Assembly (NCBI GenBank): GCA_030951065.1
Contig: JAUZQH010000125.1
Location: 1 to 12,326, forward strand
Length of the DNA: 12,326 bases
Direction of reading: 5' to 3'
Origin: Mariprofundus sp.
Lineage (GTDB): Bacteria > Pseudomonadota > Zetaproteobacteria > Mariprofundales > Mariprofundaceae
Below are positions 1 to 6,962 of the stretch, piece by piece. Positions within the stretch are counted from its first letter, which is position 1, and each line of letters opens with the position of its first letter. Made by a program: the position numbers and the translations under genes. The notes under the pieces were generated by a model that saw only the letters and a list, made by a program, of their open reading frames with translations, made no database searches and was not told the origin of the DNA.

Positions 1-162
1 GTAACAGCAACGGACAGGGTGAAAATTTATCCTCGTCACAAGGGCACAGTTCCGCAGATTATTCAAATCGATGGTTTGATTTCGAAGGATTGGCCGGTCC
101 AGATGCGGATTGTCCAGTTTGATCAGCCGGGTGAACCGACAACTGAAGCCGGAATGCCCTGA
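1..162 (+). CDS. 3' end of an unidentified gene, reading frame undecided
   Basis: Two + strand frames are open from the left edge. The frame starting at base 1 runs 53 codons to TGA at 160-162 and ends in a Pro/Glu-containing tail (..[14 protein letters not shown]). It would overlap the convergent rnhA tail by 40 bases. The frame starting at base 3 runs 39 codons to TGA at 120-122, directly abutting the rnhA stop, and is Ser/Gly/Asn-rich. Third-position GC is about half in the first frame and roughly a third in the second, which mildly favours the first; absence of overlap favours the second. I do not recognise the product. The Ser/Gly/Gln-rich version resembles the disordered tail of proteins such as the flagellar hook-length regulator FliK, but that is speculation. 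The gene body lies outside the window. Confidence 0.4.
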   Translation, partial: VTATDRVKIYPRHKGTVPQIIQIDGLISKDWPVQMRIVQFDQPGEPTTEAGMP

Positions 163-581
163 CGCGCCAACTCGTCAGCACGTTCGTTCTCTTCATGGCC
201 GGCATGGCCCTTCACCCACTTCCAGGTCACATCATGTTTGGCAGCCAGTTTGTCCAGTGTTTGCCAGCGTTCAAGGTTTGATACCGGTTTTTTACCGGCG
301 GTTTTCCAGCCTTTCTTTTTCCAGTTGTGAATCCATTCATTCATGCCCTGCACAACATATTTGGAATCGGAGTAAATGGTGATGCGGCAAGGCCGGTTGA
401 GTGCCTTTAATGCCTCAACCGCAGCCTGCAATTCCATCTGCTGATTGGTGGTGTGGGTTTCACCGCCGCATAACTCCTTTTCATGTCCGCCCATACGCAG
501 CAATACGCCCCAGCCACCGGGGCCGGGGTTGCCCGAACAGGCTCCATCTGTAAATGCTTCCACTACTGGTTTATTCGACAC
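123..581 (-). CDS. rnhA: Ribonuclease HI
   Basis: Cytoplasmic endonuclease that cuts the RNA strand of RNA-DNA hybrids (R-loops, Okazaki primers) using two Mg ions. The 152-residue product is close to the 155 of E. coli RnhA. The catalytic set is complete: Asp12 in [11 protein letters not shown], Glu50 in NQQMELQAA, Asp72 in YSDSKYV, His126 in KGHAGH and Asp136 in NERADELA. The Trp/Lys-rich handle ([18 protein letters not shown], about residues 83-100) used for hybrid binding is present, so this is the classical type 1 enzyme with handle. The start is GTG at 579-581, with AAAGGA about 7 nt upstream; no upstream ATG is needed to complete the fold. It lies 130 bp downstream of the mscS-like gene on the same strand; no clear terminator or promoter was seen between them. 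The last residues ([12 protein letters not shown]) are not conserved in the family. Confidence 0.97.
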   Translation of the reverse strand: MSNKPVVEAFTDGACSGNPGPGGWGVLLRMGGHEKELCGGETHTTNQQMELQAAVEALKALNRPCRITIYSDSKYVVQGMNEWIHNWKKKGWKTAGKKPVSNLERWQTLDKLAAKHDVTWKWVKGHAGHEENERADELARQGIPASVVGSPG

Positions 582-680
582 AGTTTTGTCCTTTGATGTT
601 TATTTGCTGCAGAGCACGCGAGATTTTGCAAAGGAAGAACAGTCAGGAAGCTAAAGACCTGCATCATATATCCGATTTTT

Positions 681-696
681 CTTTGCGTTCCTTGCG
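681..696. repeat. Degenerate CGCAAAG-type heptad repeat pair
   Basis: In the rnhA-mscS gap, CTTTGCG (681-687) is followed after two bases by CCTTGCG (690-696), a 9-nt period. On the minus strand this reads CGCAAGG-AA-CGCAAAG followed by an A-run. The same spacing and near-identical heptads occur in the larger element at 2351-2497. It is probably a decayed single arm of the same dispersed repeat class. Confidence 0.4.
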
Positions 697-711
697 ACTC
701 AAGGTTTCAAT

Positions 712-1800
712 TCAGTTCTGGTTTGATTCGATATGCAGGGTGCGGGTCGGGAAGGCGAATTCCAGTCCGAGCGATTCAAGCAGCTCCATGATTTGCAAAT
801 TCACTTCCTGACGTACCTGGAGATATTCTTCCCATACCTTGCTACTGGAAAAATAGTAGAGGAATATCGAGAGAGAGGAATCTTCAAACTCATCAAACTT
901 CACCAGCTTGTAACTCTGATCGACACCGGGATGGTCGCACAGGATCTTTTCAATGCCGGCAAGCGCCGCTTTCATCTGTTCCGGTGTGGTGTCGTAGGTC
1001 AGGCCGATGCGCATTTTGATGCGACGTTCTGACCGGCCGTCGATATTGTCGATCACCATATTGGCCAGCGTCGAATTGGGTACATTCACCAGTGTGCGGG
1101 AAAAAGTACGGATGCGTGTGGAGCGAAATCCGACCTCTTCAACCACACCTTCAAATTCGGATGTCTTGATCCAGTCGCCAACCATGAACGGCCGGTCAAC
1201 CAGGATCATGATGGACCCGAAAATATTGGAAATGGTGTCTTTGGCGGCCATGGCGACGGCTATACCACCGATACCAAGTGATGCAATCAGGCCGGAAATC
1301 GAGTAGCCCATGTTTTGTGCTACGACCAGAACAGCGGTCAGGACAAGAAAAACCTTCAGCGTTTTTGCAACAAATGGAACCAGTTGGTCGTCCAGTGTCG
1401 AATCGGTTTGTTTGGCACGTGCCGTGAAGTAAACGGCCAGCCCTTCTATTGATCGCCATAAGAACCAAACGCCGATGACAATGGAAATAATTCGACCGAT
1501 ATTGTCGGCCAGACCAATAATTGGAAACGAGTCGGCAGGCGGGTTGAGTAAATGTACGGAGATGATCAGACCGACAACGAAGATGAGCATGCCGGCGGGT
1601 CGCTCGGCGGCTTCGAGCAATACATTATCCAGCTGTGTCTCGGTTCGTGAGGTGATTTTCTGGGCTATGATGTGGAACAGACGCACAATATAACGCTGGG
1701 CTACGACCGTGATGAACAGTGCGGTGGCCGCCAGTAACCAGTGTGCCAGTGTGATATCCAGCAATGTAACCCCGGTCATTTGTGTCCACAGGTTATCCAT
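712..1800 (-). CDS. MscS-family mechanosensitive ion channel
   Basis: Inner-membrane channel of the small-conductance mechanosensitive family, expected to open under membrane tension and release solutes on hypo-osmotic shock. The 362 residues contain about five hydrophobic segments (roughly 18-36, 69-86, 98-117, 144-163 and the pore helix 168-200). The pore helix has the Gly/Ala packing pattern GLIASLGIGGIAVAMAAKD. The MscS beta-domain hallmark follows at 201-252: VDRPFMVGDWI, GVVEEVGFRSTRIRT, then VPNSTLANMVIDN. The soluble C-terminal alpha/beta domain (about 258-357) closes the protein. Five membrane segments rather than three place it nearer the YnaI-like subgroup than E. coli MscS, so I give no symbol. 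The ATG at 1800 has AGGAGG 5 nt upstream. A TACAAT at 1831-1836 (minus) could be its -10 but has no good -35. rnhA lies downstream. Confidence 0.95.
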   Translation of the reverse strand: MDNLWTQMTGVTLLDITLAHWLLAATALFITVVAQRYIVRLFHIIAQKITSRTETQLDNVLLEAAERPAGMLIFVVGLIISVHLLNPPADSFPIIGLADNIGRIISIVIGVWFLWRSIEGLAVYFTARAKQTDSTLDDQLVPFVAKTLKVFLVLTAVLVVAQNMGYSISGLIASLGIGGIAVAMAAKDTISNIFGSIMILVDRPFMVGDWIKTSEFEGVVEEVGFRSTRIRTFSRTLVNVPNSTLANMVIDNIDGRSERRIKMRIGLTYDTTPEQMKAALAGIEKILCDHPGVDQSYKLVKFDEFEDSSLSIFLYYFSSSKVWEEYLQVRQEVNLQIMELLESLGLEFAFPTRTLHIESNQN

Positions 1801-1880
1801 CCACGCCTCCTGCCTTCATGAGTATGCGGGATTGTAGCTGTTGTGCGGAACAGCGCCAGTTTCTTCCATTGCTCCGGTCA

Positions 1881-1909
1881 TTGACGCTGGTTGCATGCCT
1901 TTCTATGCT
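1881..1909 (+). promoter_or_regulatory. Candidate sigma-70 promoter for the 96-residue gene
   Basis: TTGACG (1881-1886) and TATGCT (1904-1909) are separated by 17 nt, five and four of six matches to the -35 and -10 consensus. Transcription would start near 1916, giving a leader of about 128 nt before the ATG at 2044. This is seen by inspection only; no start site is known. Confidence 0.45.
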
Positions 1910-1958
1910 CGTCTGTGTGGTTAGGGGACAAAATCAAGCGCTTACGCGCATTATTTTG

Positions 1959-2007
1959 GCAGGCCGTCCATGGCCTGCGTGGATACTCTGAATTTTTCAG
2001 AGCATCC
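1959..2007 (+). promoter_or_regulatory. Two tandem hairpins in the leader
   Basis: Hairpin 1: GCAGGCC (1959-1965), loop GTCCAT, GGCCTGC (1972-1978), a perfect 7-bp stem. Hairpin 2: GGATACTCTGAA (1981-1992), loop TTT, TTCAGAGCATCC (1996-2007), eleven of twelve positions paired with one A-C mismatch. Neither is followed by a T-run, so they do not read as a classical intrinsic terminator. They lie between the candidate promoter and the start codon at 2044. They could be a structured 5' leader or the body of a small RNA. Confidence 0.5.
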
Positions 2008-2043
2008 TTAGGTATAGAGCATTGATTTGGGGGAACTGATAAT

Positions 2044-2334
2044 ATGGCTGATGCGGCATTGCAGAATTTGATTGAAGACCACGATGCGCTGAGCAGACTG
2101 ATCGGCAAGCGTGTTCGTTATCTGAATGAGGAATATGAAGTTACCGACCTGCTGCCGGATGAAGGGCTGATGATTCTTTCCGCCGATGATGGTTCGGATG
2201 TTCAGGATGATAGCTATGGCCGCCCGCACCGGCTTGTCCCGAAACGTCAGAACTTGAAATTTCGTGATGCCGAAGGCTGTCCGAGTAGTATCTGGGATGA
2301 ACTGGCTTTCCTGGATGGCCCACTGCTTCGTTAA
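2044..2334 (+). CDS. Small acidic hypothetical protein
   Basis: I do not recognise this 96-residue protein. It is soluble, with no signal peptide or membrane segment. It is acidic, with an Asp-rich centre (LSADDGSDVQDDS, residues 46-58). It begins with a short predicted helix (2-19) followed by IGKRVRYLNEEYEVTDLL, which looks like a small beta-barrel start, and a positively charged stretch (RPHRLVPKRQNLKFRD). The ATG at 2044 has GGGGGA about 9 nt upstream. Coding looks real: the frame is fully used between two non-coding regions and the internal composition is protein-like. It has its own candidate promoter and a hairpin-rich leader. The next gene on the strand, ampG, is separated by the inverted-repeat element, so co-transcription is uncertain. 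Confidence 0.75.
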   Translation: MADAALQNLIEDHDALSRLIGKRVRYLNEEYEVTDLLPDEGLMILSADDGSDVQDDSYGRPHRLVPKRQNLKFRDAEGCPSSIWDELAFLDGPLLR

Positions 2335-2350
2335 CTGAAAATCTTTTTAT

Positions 2351-2497
2351 CGCAGAGTTACACAGAGTAAAAACAAAAATATCTATCAATAGAATCATCA
2401 GTGCATGTAGCTGATCGCACATTCGGTAAACGGCACCGGAATCAGCCATATTTATTGTGCCTTTGACCTTCCTCTGTGTAACTCTGCGTACTCTGCG
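2351..2497. repeat. MITE-like element with 17-bp inverted arms made of CGCAGAG heptads
   Basis: Left arm CGCAGAGTTACACAGAG (2351-2367) and right arm CTCTGTGTAACTCTGCG (2472-2488) are perfect 17-bp inverted copies 104 nt apart. The right arm is followed by a further CTCTGCG (2491-2497). Heptads therefore recur with a 9-10 nt period (2472, 2482, 2491). The inner 104 nt is AT-rich near the left arm and has no plausible gene. The element fills most of the gap between the 96-residue gene (stop 2334) and ampG (start 2541). Tandem CGCAGAG/CGCAAAG heptads are, from memory, common dispersed intergenic repeats in environmental bacterial genomes. Whether this one is mobile, a protein-binding site or an RNA hairpin cannot be told here. 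Confidence 0.75.
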
Positions 2498-2540
2498 GTG
2501 AACCGGTTTTGACTGTCGATTTGCAGCGAAGGAATGCTCC

Positions 2541-3797
2541 ATGAGTGTGTTTCAACAATTGTTTACCCGCAAGATGCTGATTTGCATCTTTACCGGATTC
2601 GCATCCGGCTTGCCGCTTTATCTGCTGCTCAATCTGTTGCCGGCATGGCTTCGGAGCGAGCAGGTTGATTTGACCACGATTGGCCTGTTTGCCCTGATTC
2701 AGTTCCCTTATACCTGGAAATTTATGTGGTCGCCGTTGCTCGATCGTTATGTGATACCGTGGCTGGGGCGCAGGCGCGGTTGGATGTTGCTGACGCAGGC
2801 CGGGCTGTTGATCGTGATTGCCTCGATGGGAGCGTTCTCGCCGCAGACAGAACTGAATATGATCGTGCTGTTTGCGACGGTGCTGGCGCTGTTATCCGCG
2901 ACTCAGGATATTGCGCTGGATGCCTATCGGCGTGAACTGTTATCCGATCTTGAACTGGGGCTGGGGAATTCGGTGCATGTGAACGCTTATCGGGTGGCCG
3001 GCCTGGTGCCGGGATCGTTATCCCTGATTCTGGCCGATCATCTGGCCTGGAGTACGGTGTTCATCATCACGGCGCTGTTCATGCTACCGGGTATGGTGAT
3101 GACGCTGCTGGTGTCCGAGCCGCATCGGGCCGATCCTCCCAGAACTCTGAAGGAAGCTGTCGTTGAGCCCTTTCACGAATTTATAGGCAGGGAGGGCGTG
3201 CAGGGCGCATTGATGGTATTAGCCTTTATCTTCTTTTATAAACTGGGCGACAGCATGTGTACGGCGCTTGCAACACCTTTTTATCTGGATATGGGTTATT
3301 CAAAAACGCAGATCGGTCTGATTGCCAAGAATGCCGGCTTGTGGCCGGCTGTCATCGGCGGCCTGCTGGGCGGCTTGTGGATGGTGAAAATCGGTATCAA
3401 TCGCGCTTTATGGTTGTTCGGGGTGGTGCAACTGGGTTCAATTTTCGGTTTTGCCTGGCTGGCTTCACTGGGGCTTCAGGGGGATATTGCTATTGCCGAG
3501 TTAACCCGGCTGGCTATGGTGATCGGTCTGGAGGCATTCGGTGTCGGTGTTGGAACCGTTGCATTTGTGGCTTATATTGCCCGTGCCACGCACCCGGCTT
3601 ATACCGCGACCCAGTTTGCATTATTTACCAGTCTGGCGGCAGTGCCTCGCACTTTTGTCAACGCAGGTACAGGCTGGCTGGTAGAAGTATTTGGGTGGAC
3701 ATATTTTTTCCTGCTCTGTGCTGCGCTGGCTGTACCGGGTATGCTGCTGCTGTTCAAGGTGGCGCCATGGCATGGTGAACACAAACCTTGTGAATGA
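2541..3797 (+). CDS. ampG: AmpG-family muropeptide permease (MFS)
   Basis: Inner-membrane major-facilitator transporter that imports GlcNAc-1,6-anhydro-MurNAc peptides from the periplasm for cell-wall recycling; in species with AmpR/AmpC it also feeds the beta-lactamase induction signal. The 418 residues are hydrophobic throughout, fitting about 12 membrane segments (the short AmpG form; E. coli AmpG is 491). Family landmarks are GFASGLP (19-25), YTWKFMWSPLLDRY (57-70), GRRRGW (76-81) and TQDIALDAYRRELL (121-134). The ATG at 2541 follows AAGGA with a 7-nt spacer. The gene mltA starts 12 nt after its stop, so the importer and an enzyme making its substrate look co-transcribed; anmK of the same pathway lies at 8630-9781. 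No ampR or ampC is visible in the window. Confidence 0.92.
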   Translation: MSVFQQLFTRKMLICIFTGFASGLPLYLLLNLLPAWLRSEQVDLTTIGLFALIQFPYTWKFMWSPLLDRYVIPWLGRRRGWMLLTQAGLLIVIASMGAFSPQTELNMIVLFATVLALLSATQDIALDAYRRELLSDLELGLGNSVHVNAYRVAGLVPGSLSLILADHLAWSTVFIITALFMLPGMVMTLLVSEPHRADPPRTLKEAVVEPFHEFIGREGVQGALMVLAFIFFYKLGDSMCTALATPFYLDMGYSKTQIGLIAKNAGLWPAVIGGLLGGLWMVKIGINRALWLFGVVQLGSIFGFAWLASLGLQGDIAIAELTRLAMVIGLEAFGVGVGTVAFVAYIARATHPAYTATQFALFTSLAAVPRTFVNAGTGWLVEVFGWTYFFLLCAALAVPGMLLLFKVAPWHGEHKPCE

Positions 3798-3809
3798 CAG
3801 GAAGGGGGC

Positions 3810-4967
3810 ATGATGAACCTGTTGATGAAGGGAATGCTGGCAGTTTGCGCCCTGATGCTGGTGGCCTGTCCATCCAAACGGATTGAGGCGCCCGCAGGGA
3901 ATGGAAAATCCGGCTACAGCCAAAGCCAGTGGAATGCCTTACCCGACTGGCAGTCGGTATCGTTGAGTCCATCCTTACAGGCGCTGCGGGCAGAATGCGT
4001 ATCGCTACAGAAAAAAGAGCAGTGGCAGCAAATTTGTGCGGAGGCGAGCCTGCTCGATACCGACAATCAAGCGGGATTGCGCAGTTTTTTCGAGCGTCAT
4101 TTTACGCCATGGCAGTTGCGCAATGCTGATGGAACGGATCAGGGACTGATTACCGGTTATTATGAGCCGTTGCTCTATGGCAGCCGTGAGAAAACCGAAC
4201 GTTACCGATTCCCGGTGTATGGAGAACCCGATGACTTGCTGGTGATTGATCTGGGCAAACTCTACCCCCAACTCAAGGGCATGCGTTTGCGGGGCCGTGT
4301 CGAGGGCAAGCGAGTGGTACCTTATTATGATCGTGCCGACATTGATAGCAAACATGCGCCGGCAGGCAAGGAAATTCTTTGGGTGGACGATGAAATCAGC
4401 CTGTTCTTTTTACAGGTGCAGGGTTCCGGGCGTATCCAGCTGCCGGATGGTTCGATTGTGAAACTCGGCTACGCCAATCAGAACGGGCATCCCTATGCAT
4501 CAATCGGAAAAAAACTGGTGGCCATGGGTGAGCTGACACTGGCCCAGGCCTCACTACAGAGTATCCGGCAGTGGGGGATTGATCATCCTGACCGTTTGAA
4601 AGAACTGCTGTATAGTAACCCCAGTTATGTGTTTTTCCGTGAGATGCCGGATTCTCAAACGTCGGCTGTCGGCGCGATGGGCATTCCTCTGACTCCCGGT
4701 TACAGCATGGCCGTGGACAGGCGTACTATTCCGCTCGGTATGCCTGTTTTTCTGGCCACGACCTGGCCGAACACGGACAAGCCACTGAACCGGTTGATGC
4801 TGGCTCAGGATACCGGCGGTGCCATCAAGGGCACGATTCGTGGTGATTTCTTCTGGGGTTTCGGTGAAGAGGCCGGTAAACAAGCCGGCAGTATGAAACA
4901 AAAAGGGCGCATGTGGGTGCTTTTCCCTAACGGCATGCGGCCTTCGATTGCAAAGGCTGTTCGTTGA
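3810..4967 (+). CDS. mltA: Membrane-bound lytic murein transglycosylase A
   Basis: Outer-membrane lipoprotein that cleaves the MurNAc-GlcNAc bond of peptidoglycan, leaving 1,6-anhydro-MurNAc ends. The 385 residues start with a lipoprotein signal peptide ending in lipobox LVAC (17-20, Cys20 the lipidation site). The MltA domain follows (about 110-270), with LITGYYEPLLYGS (113-125) and FFLQVQGSGRIQLPDG (199-214). The C-terminal 3D domain contains AVDRRTIPLGMPVF (301-314) and AQDTGGAIKG (332-341). Asp334 in that motif very probably equals the catalytic Asp308 of E. coli MltA. The ATG at 3810 has AGGAAGG just upstream; a second ATG follows at once (3813), and either could be used. Pro at +2 after the Cys gives no inner-membrane retention Asp, consistent with outer-membrane sorting. 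It is the second gene after ampG. Confidence 0.95.
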   Translation: MMNLLMKGMLAVCALMLVACPSKRIEAPAGNGKSGYSQSQWNALPDWQSVSLSPSLQALRAECVSLQKKEQWQQICAEASLLDTDNQAGLRSFFERHFTPWQLRNADGTDQGLITGYYEPLLYGSREKTERYRFPVYGEPDDLLVIDLGKLYPQLKGMRLRGRVEGKRVVPYYDRADIDSKHAPAGKEILWVDDEISLFFLQVQGSGRIQLPDGSIVKLGYANQNGHPYASIGKKLVAMGELTLAQASLQSIRQWGIDHPDRLKELLYSNPSYVFFREMPDSQTSAVGAMGIPLTPGYSMAVDRRTIPLGMPVFLATTWPNTDKPLNRLMLAQDTGGAIKGTIRGDFFWGFGEEAGKQAGSMKQKGRMWVLFPNGMRPSIAKAVR

Positions 4968-5010
4968 ATGGTTGCCCTGGCCTGGAATGCTTTTGGGCAA
5001 AGGTTGTTTC

Positions 5011-5039
5011 TTGGGCTATCTGATGTTCTGTGTTAGAAC
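5011..5039 (+). promoter_or_regulatory. Possible promoter for ppa, near-leaderless
   Basis: TTGGGC (5011-5016) and TAGAAC (5034-5039) are 17 nt apart and the -10 is preceded by TGTGT. The predicted transcription start falls at about the A of the ppa ATG (5046). There is also no Shine-Dalgarno match in the 15 nt before that ATG. This is a weak match and could be chance. Confidence 0.25.
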
Positions 5040-5045
5040 TGACGC

Positions 5046-5675
5046 ATGAAATCATTTTCCCAATGGCGACCGCACCCGTGGCACGGGCTGGATGTCGGAG
5101 CCGAACCGCCCCGGCGGGTACATGCCTATATCGAAATCAGCCCGTTTGATACGGTGAAGTTTGAAGTGGACAAGAAATCCGGTTATTTGCGCGTTGATCG
5201 ATCGGTGCGCTCATCGTCACAGCATCCGGCCCTGTACGGTTTTATTCCGCGTACGCTGTGCGCAGGCCGTGTCGGTGCACTCATGGCTGACGCCAAACGC
5301 GGCGATGGCGATCCGCTGGATATCTGTGTGATTTCCGAGCGCCCGATTTCACGCATTGAAATCCTCGCCAATGCCCGTGTCGTGGGTGGTTTGCCGATGA
5401 ATGACCACGATGAAGCGGATGACAAGATTATTGCCGTCATTGAGGATGATCCGCTGTGGTCGAATATCAATGATATTTCAGAACTGCCACCGGCCCTTGT
5501 TGATCGCTTGCTGCACTATTTTCTCAGTTACAAACTGGCTCCGGGTCATCCACAGAAGGTATCTATCGGCGAGCCGTACGGTTTTGAGCATGCTACGAAA
5601 GTCATTGAAGCTGCCATGGCCGATTACCTCGAAGAGTTCGGTGCCAACCCGGAAAGGCGCAGGATTGCTGATTGA
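5046..5675 (+). CDS. ppa: Inorganic pyrophosphatase (family I)
   Basis: Soluble Mg-dependent enzyme that hydrolyses pyrophosphate to two phosphates, pulling biosynthetic reactions (tRNA charging, nucleic-acid synthesis) forward. The 209 residues exceed the 175 of E. coli Ppa. The extra length is an N-terminal segment with HPWHG (10-14) and an extended C-terminal helix, as in the longer YGFIPRT-type subgroup. Active-site residues are visible: Glu30, Lys38 and Glu40, then Tyr64 in YGFIPRT. The metal-binding signature DGDPLDI has Asp87, Asp89 and Asp92. A second acidic set, [10 protein letters not shown], gives Asp120, Asp125 and Lys127 with family spacing, and Tyr162-Lys163 lies in LSYKLAPG. 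It follows mltA by 78 nt, with a weak inverted repeat TTGCCC/GGGCAA (4972-4977/4995-5000) in the gap. It converges with the CHAD gene. Confidence 0.95.
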   Translation: MKSFSQWRPHPWHGLDVGAEPPRRVHAYIEISPFDTVKFEVDKKSGYLRVDRSVRSSSQHPALYGFIPRTLCAGRVGALMADAKRGDGDPLDICVISERPISRIEILANARVVGGLPMNDHDEADDKIIAVIEDDPLWSNINDISELPPALVDRLLHYFLSYKLAPGHPQKVSIGEPYGFEHATKVIEAAMADYLEEFGANPERRRIAD

Positions 5676-5909
5676 GGTGTTGAAATCATGCGGGTAAGTG
5701 CTTGGTAGTCTGTCAAATTAGTGTGAACAGGCCCTTGTTGTTAGAAATCATCGCGTTGTTTGTTTCATGTTAATGAATGGATTATCTGCTTGAATGAAGG
5801 CCTTGACCAAACGCTTTCTGAAAAAGGCAATCCGTTTTTTGTTCTGCTACCAGCCCGGGCTATAGCTTTCGTGCGTACTGCAATGAAAATTACCTGATCT
5901 TTTTTTGTT

Positions 5910-6818
5910 TCAACGGTTCTGCACTTCCTGTAGTTCATCTGCAATCATGGCGATGGCGGTTTCAAGTCGTTCCAGCCATCTGATCGGTGGCGTGAAATGT
6001 TGCGTATGCAGTGCGTTAAAACAGGCGCGGCGTTGCTGCTCCGCTGATTCGATGAGTGTTTCAATCCCTTCGAATTGTGATGCAGCCCGTTGCAGGGTGG
6101 TCGTGAATACAAACAGATCGTGGCATGCGCCAAGCTGATCCTGCAATCGTTTAAGATCATGCAGACATGCCTTGCAAAGGCTGTTGCCGGTTTTGAATGG
6201 TTCGATCAGATAACGAATTTGTTTGATGCTGATGCGGCATTTATGCAGTTTCCTGTGGGATTCTTGAGATTCCCCGGTATCGATAACCTGGTTGATCTGA
6301 TCTGACAGCTTGGATAGCCGGAGTTTCAGAACGGGTTGCACGTGATGGATGAATGCAGCACGGGCATTGCTCTGGTCGCCTGGTTTGATCGCGTCATGTA
6401 TCCTGTTTTTGATGGCAGGCCACTGTGTGTTGATGTGTCCGATTGAATCGAGCTTGTCCTGCTCAAGCTGATGGTGGATGCTGTTCATGAAATGAGGGGC
6501 CGGGTTCAAACTGCTGCGCATGCTTTGATGATACAGCCACCGGTCGAACACTTCCATATCCCGACAGCGATTGGTCGCCGCGGCCAGACTGGATACGTCT
6601 TCAATCACCCTGTTATCGATATTGAGCTTGCTGCCGAATGCTTTCAGCCAGCTGCGCAGGCATCTCAATGCAACGCGAAAATCGTGCAGGGCATCTTCGT
6701 TGCTGCCAAAGTGTCTGGCGGCTAAATCTGCCATGCAGGTGAATTCGGTCAGCTGTATGGCTAGGAATGCAGCGCCGTCAGTGTCCGGGTTTTGCGGGTG
6801 ACGATATTTGTCGTTCAT
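5910..6818 (-). CDS. CHAD-domain protein
   Basis: CHAD domains are all-helical with conserved His and basic residues; characterised members bind inorganic polyphosphate and localise to polyphosphate granules. This 302-residue protein is a stand-alone CHAD protein, without the CYTH phosphatase domain often fused to it. The two repeat halves are seen at 45-61 (HDFRVALRCLRSWLKAF) and 188-208 (HRKLHKCRISIKQIRYL onward), each with the H-x(3)-R-x(2)-R-like basic face. LKRLQDQLGACHDL (222-235) closes the core. I chose the ATG at 6816-6818; a TTG at 6843-6845 would add nine residues. Neither has a good Shine-Dalgarno. A TAAAAT lies about 10 nt before the ATG and could be a -10, implying a very short leader. 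It faces ppa tail to tail, and the chalcone-like gene lies 144 nt upstream. Confidence 0.85.
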   Translation of the reverse strand: MNDKYRHPQNPDTDGAAFLAIQLTEFTCMADLAARHFGSNEDALHDFRVALRCLRSWLKAFGSKLNIDNRVIEDVSSLAAATNRCRDMEVFDRWLYHQSMRSSLNPAPHFMNSIHHQLEQDKLDSIGHINTQWPAIKNRIHDAIKPGDQSNARAAFIHHVQPVLKLRLSKLSDQINQVIDTGESQESHRKLHKCRISIKQIRYLIEPFKTGNSLCKACLHDLKRLQDQLGACHDLFVFTTTLQRAASQFEGIETLIESAEQQRRACFNALHTQHFTPPIRWLERLETAIAMIADELQEVQNR

Positions 6819-6857
6819 CAGGGATGCTATTTTAACATGAAACAAACAACGCGGCTT

Positions 6858-6915
6858 GCATGGAATTTTTCCACGCCATGCTAGTGTTTATTGTACGGGT
6901 GGAACGATTCCATGC
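6858..6915. repeat. Long imperfect intergenic hairpin
   Basis: Outer arms GCATGGAAT (6858-6866) and ATTCCATGC (6907-6915) pair perfectly over 9 bp. After a 2x2 internal loop the inner arms TTCCAC (6869-6874) and GTGGAA (6899-6904) pair over 6 bp, with CC/GG able to extend past one bulge. It sits between the chalcone-like gene and the CHAD gene, both on the minus strand. No T-run follows on either strand, so a classical terminator is unlikely. It could be a processing or REP-like structure. Confidence 0.5.
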
Positions 6916-6962
6916 GCCTTACCCCGCCTTGTTTGAGCAGTCTCTTGCTGAGCGCCTGAGTG

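Noticed and set aside
1878..2108. Small minus-strand frame in the mscS upstream gap
   Set aside because: No ribosome site, no recognisable protein features, and it overlaps the start of the + strand 96-residue gene.
2509..2514. TTGACT as an ampG -35 box
   Set aside because: A 17-nt spacer would place the -10 almost on the start codon, with no matching hexamer there.
3257..3778. 173-codon + strand frame inside ampG
   Set aside because: It is out of frame within a clear AmpG permease and rich in Cys and Arg as expected of a shadow.
5852..5861. AGCCCGGGCT palindrome between ppa and the CHAD gene as a bidirectional terminator
   Set aside because: The 10-bp palindrome has no room for a loop in its perfect form and is followed only by TTTC on the + strand and an A-rich stretch on the minus; not convincing. 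Nothing else clear was seen in 5676-5909.
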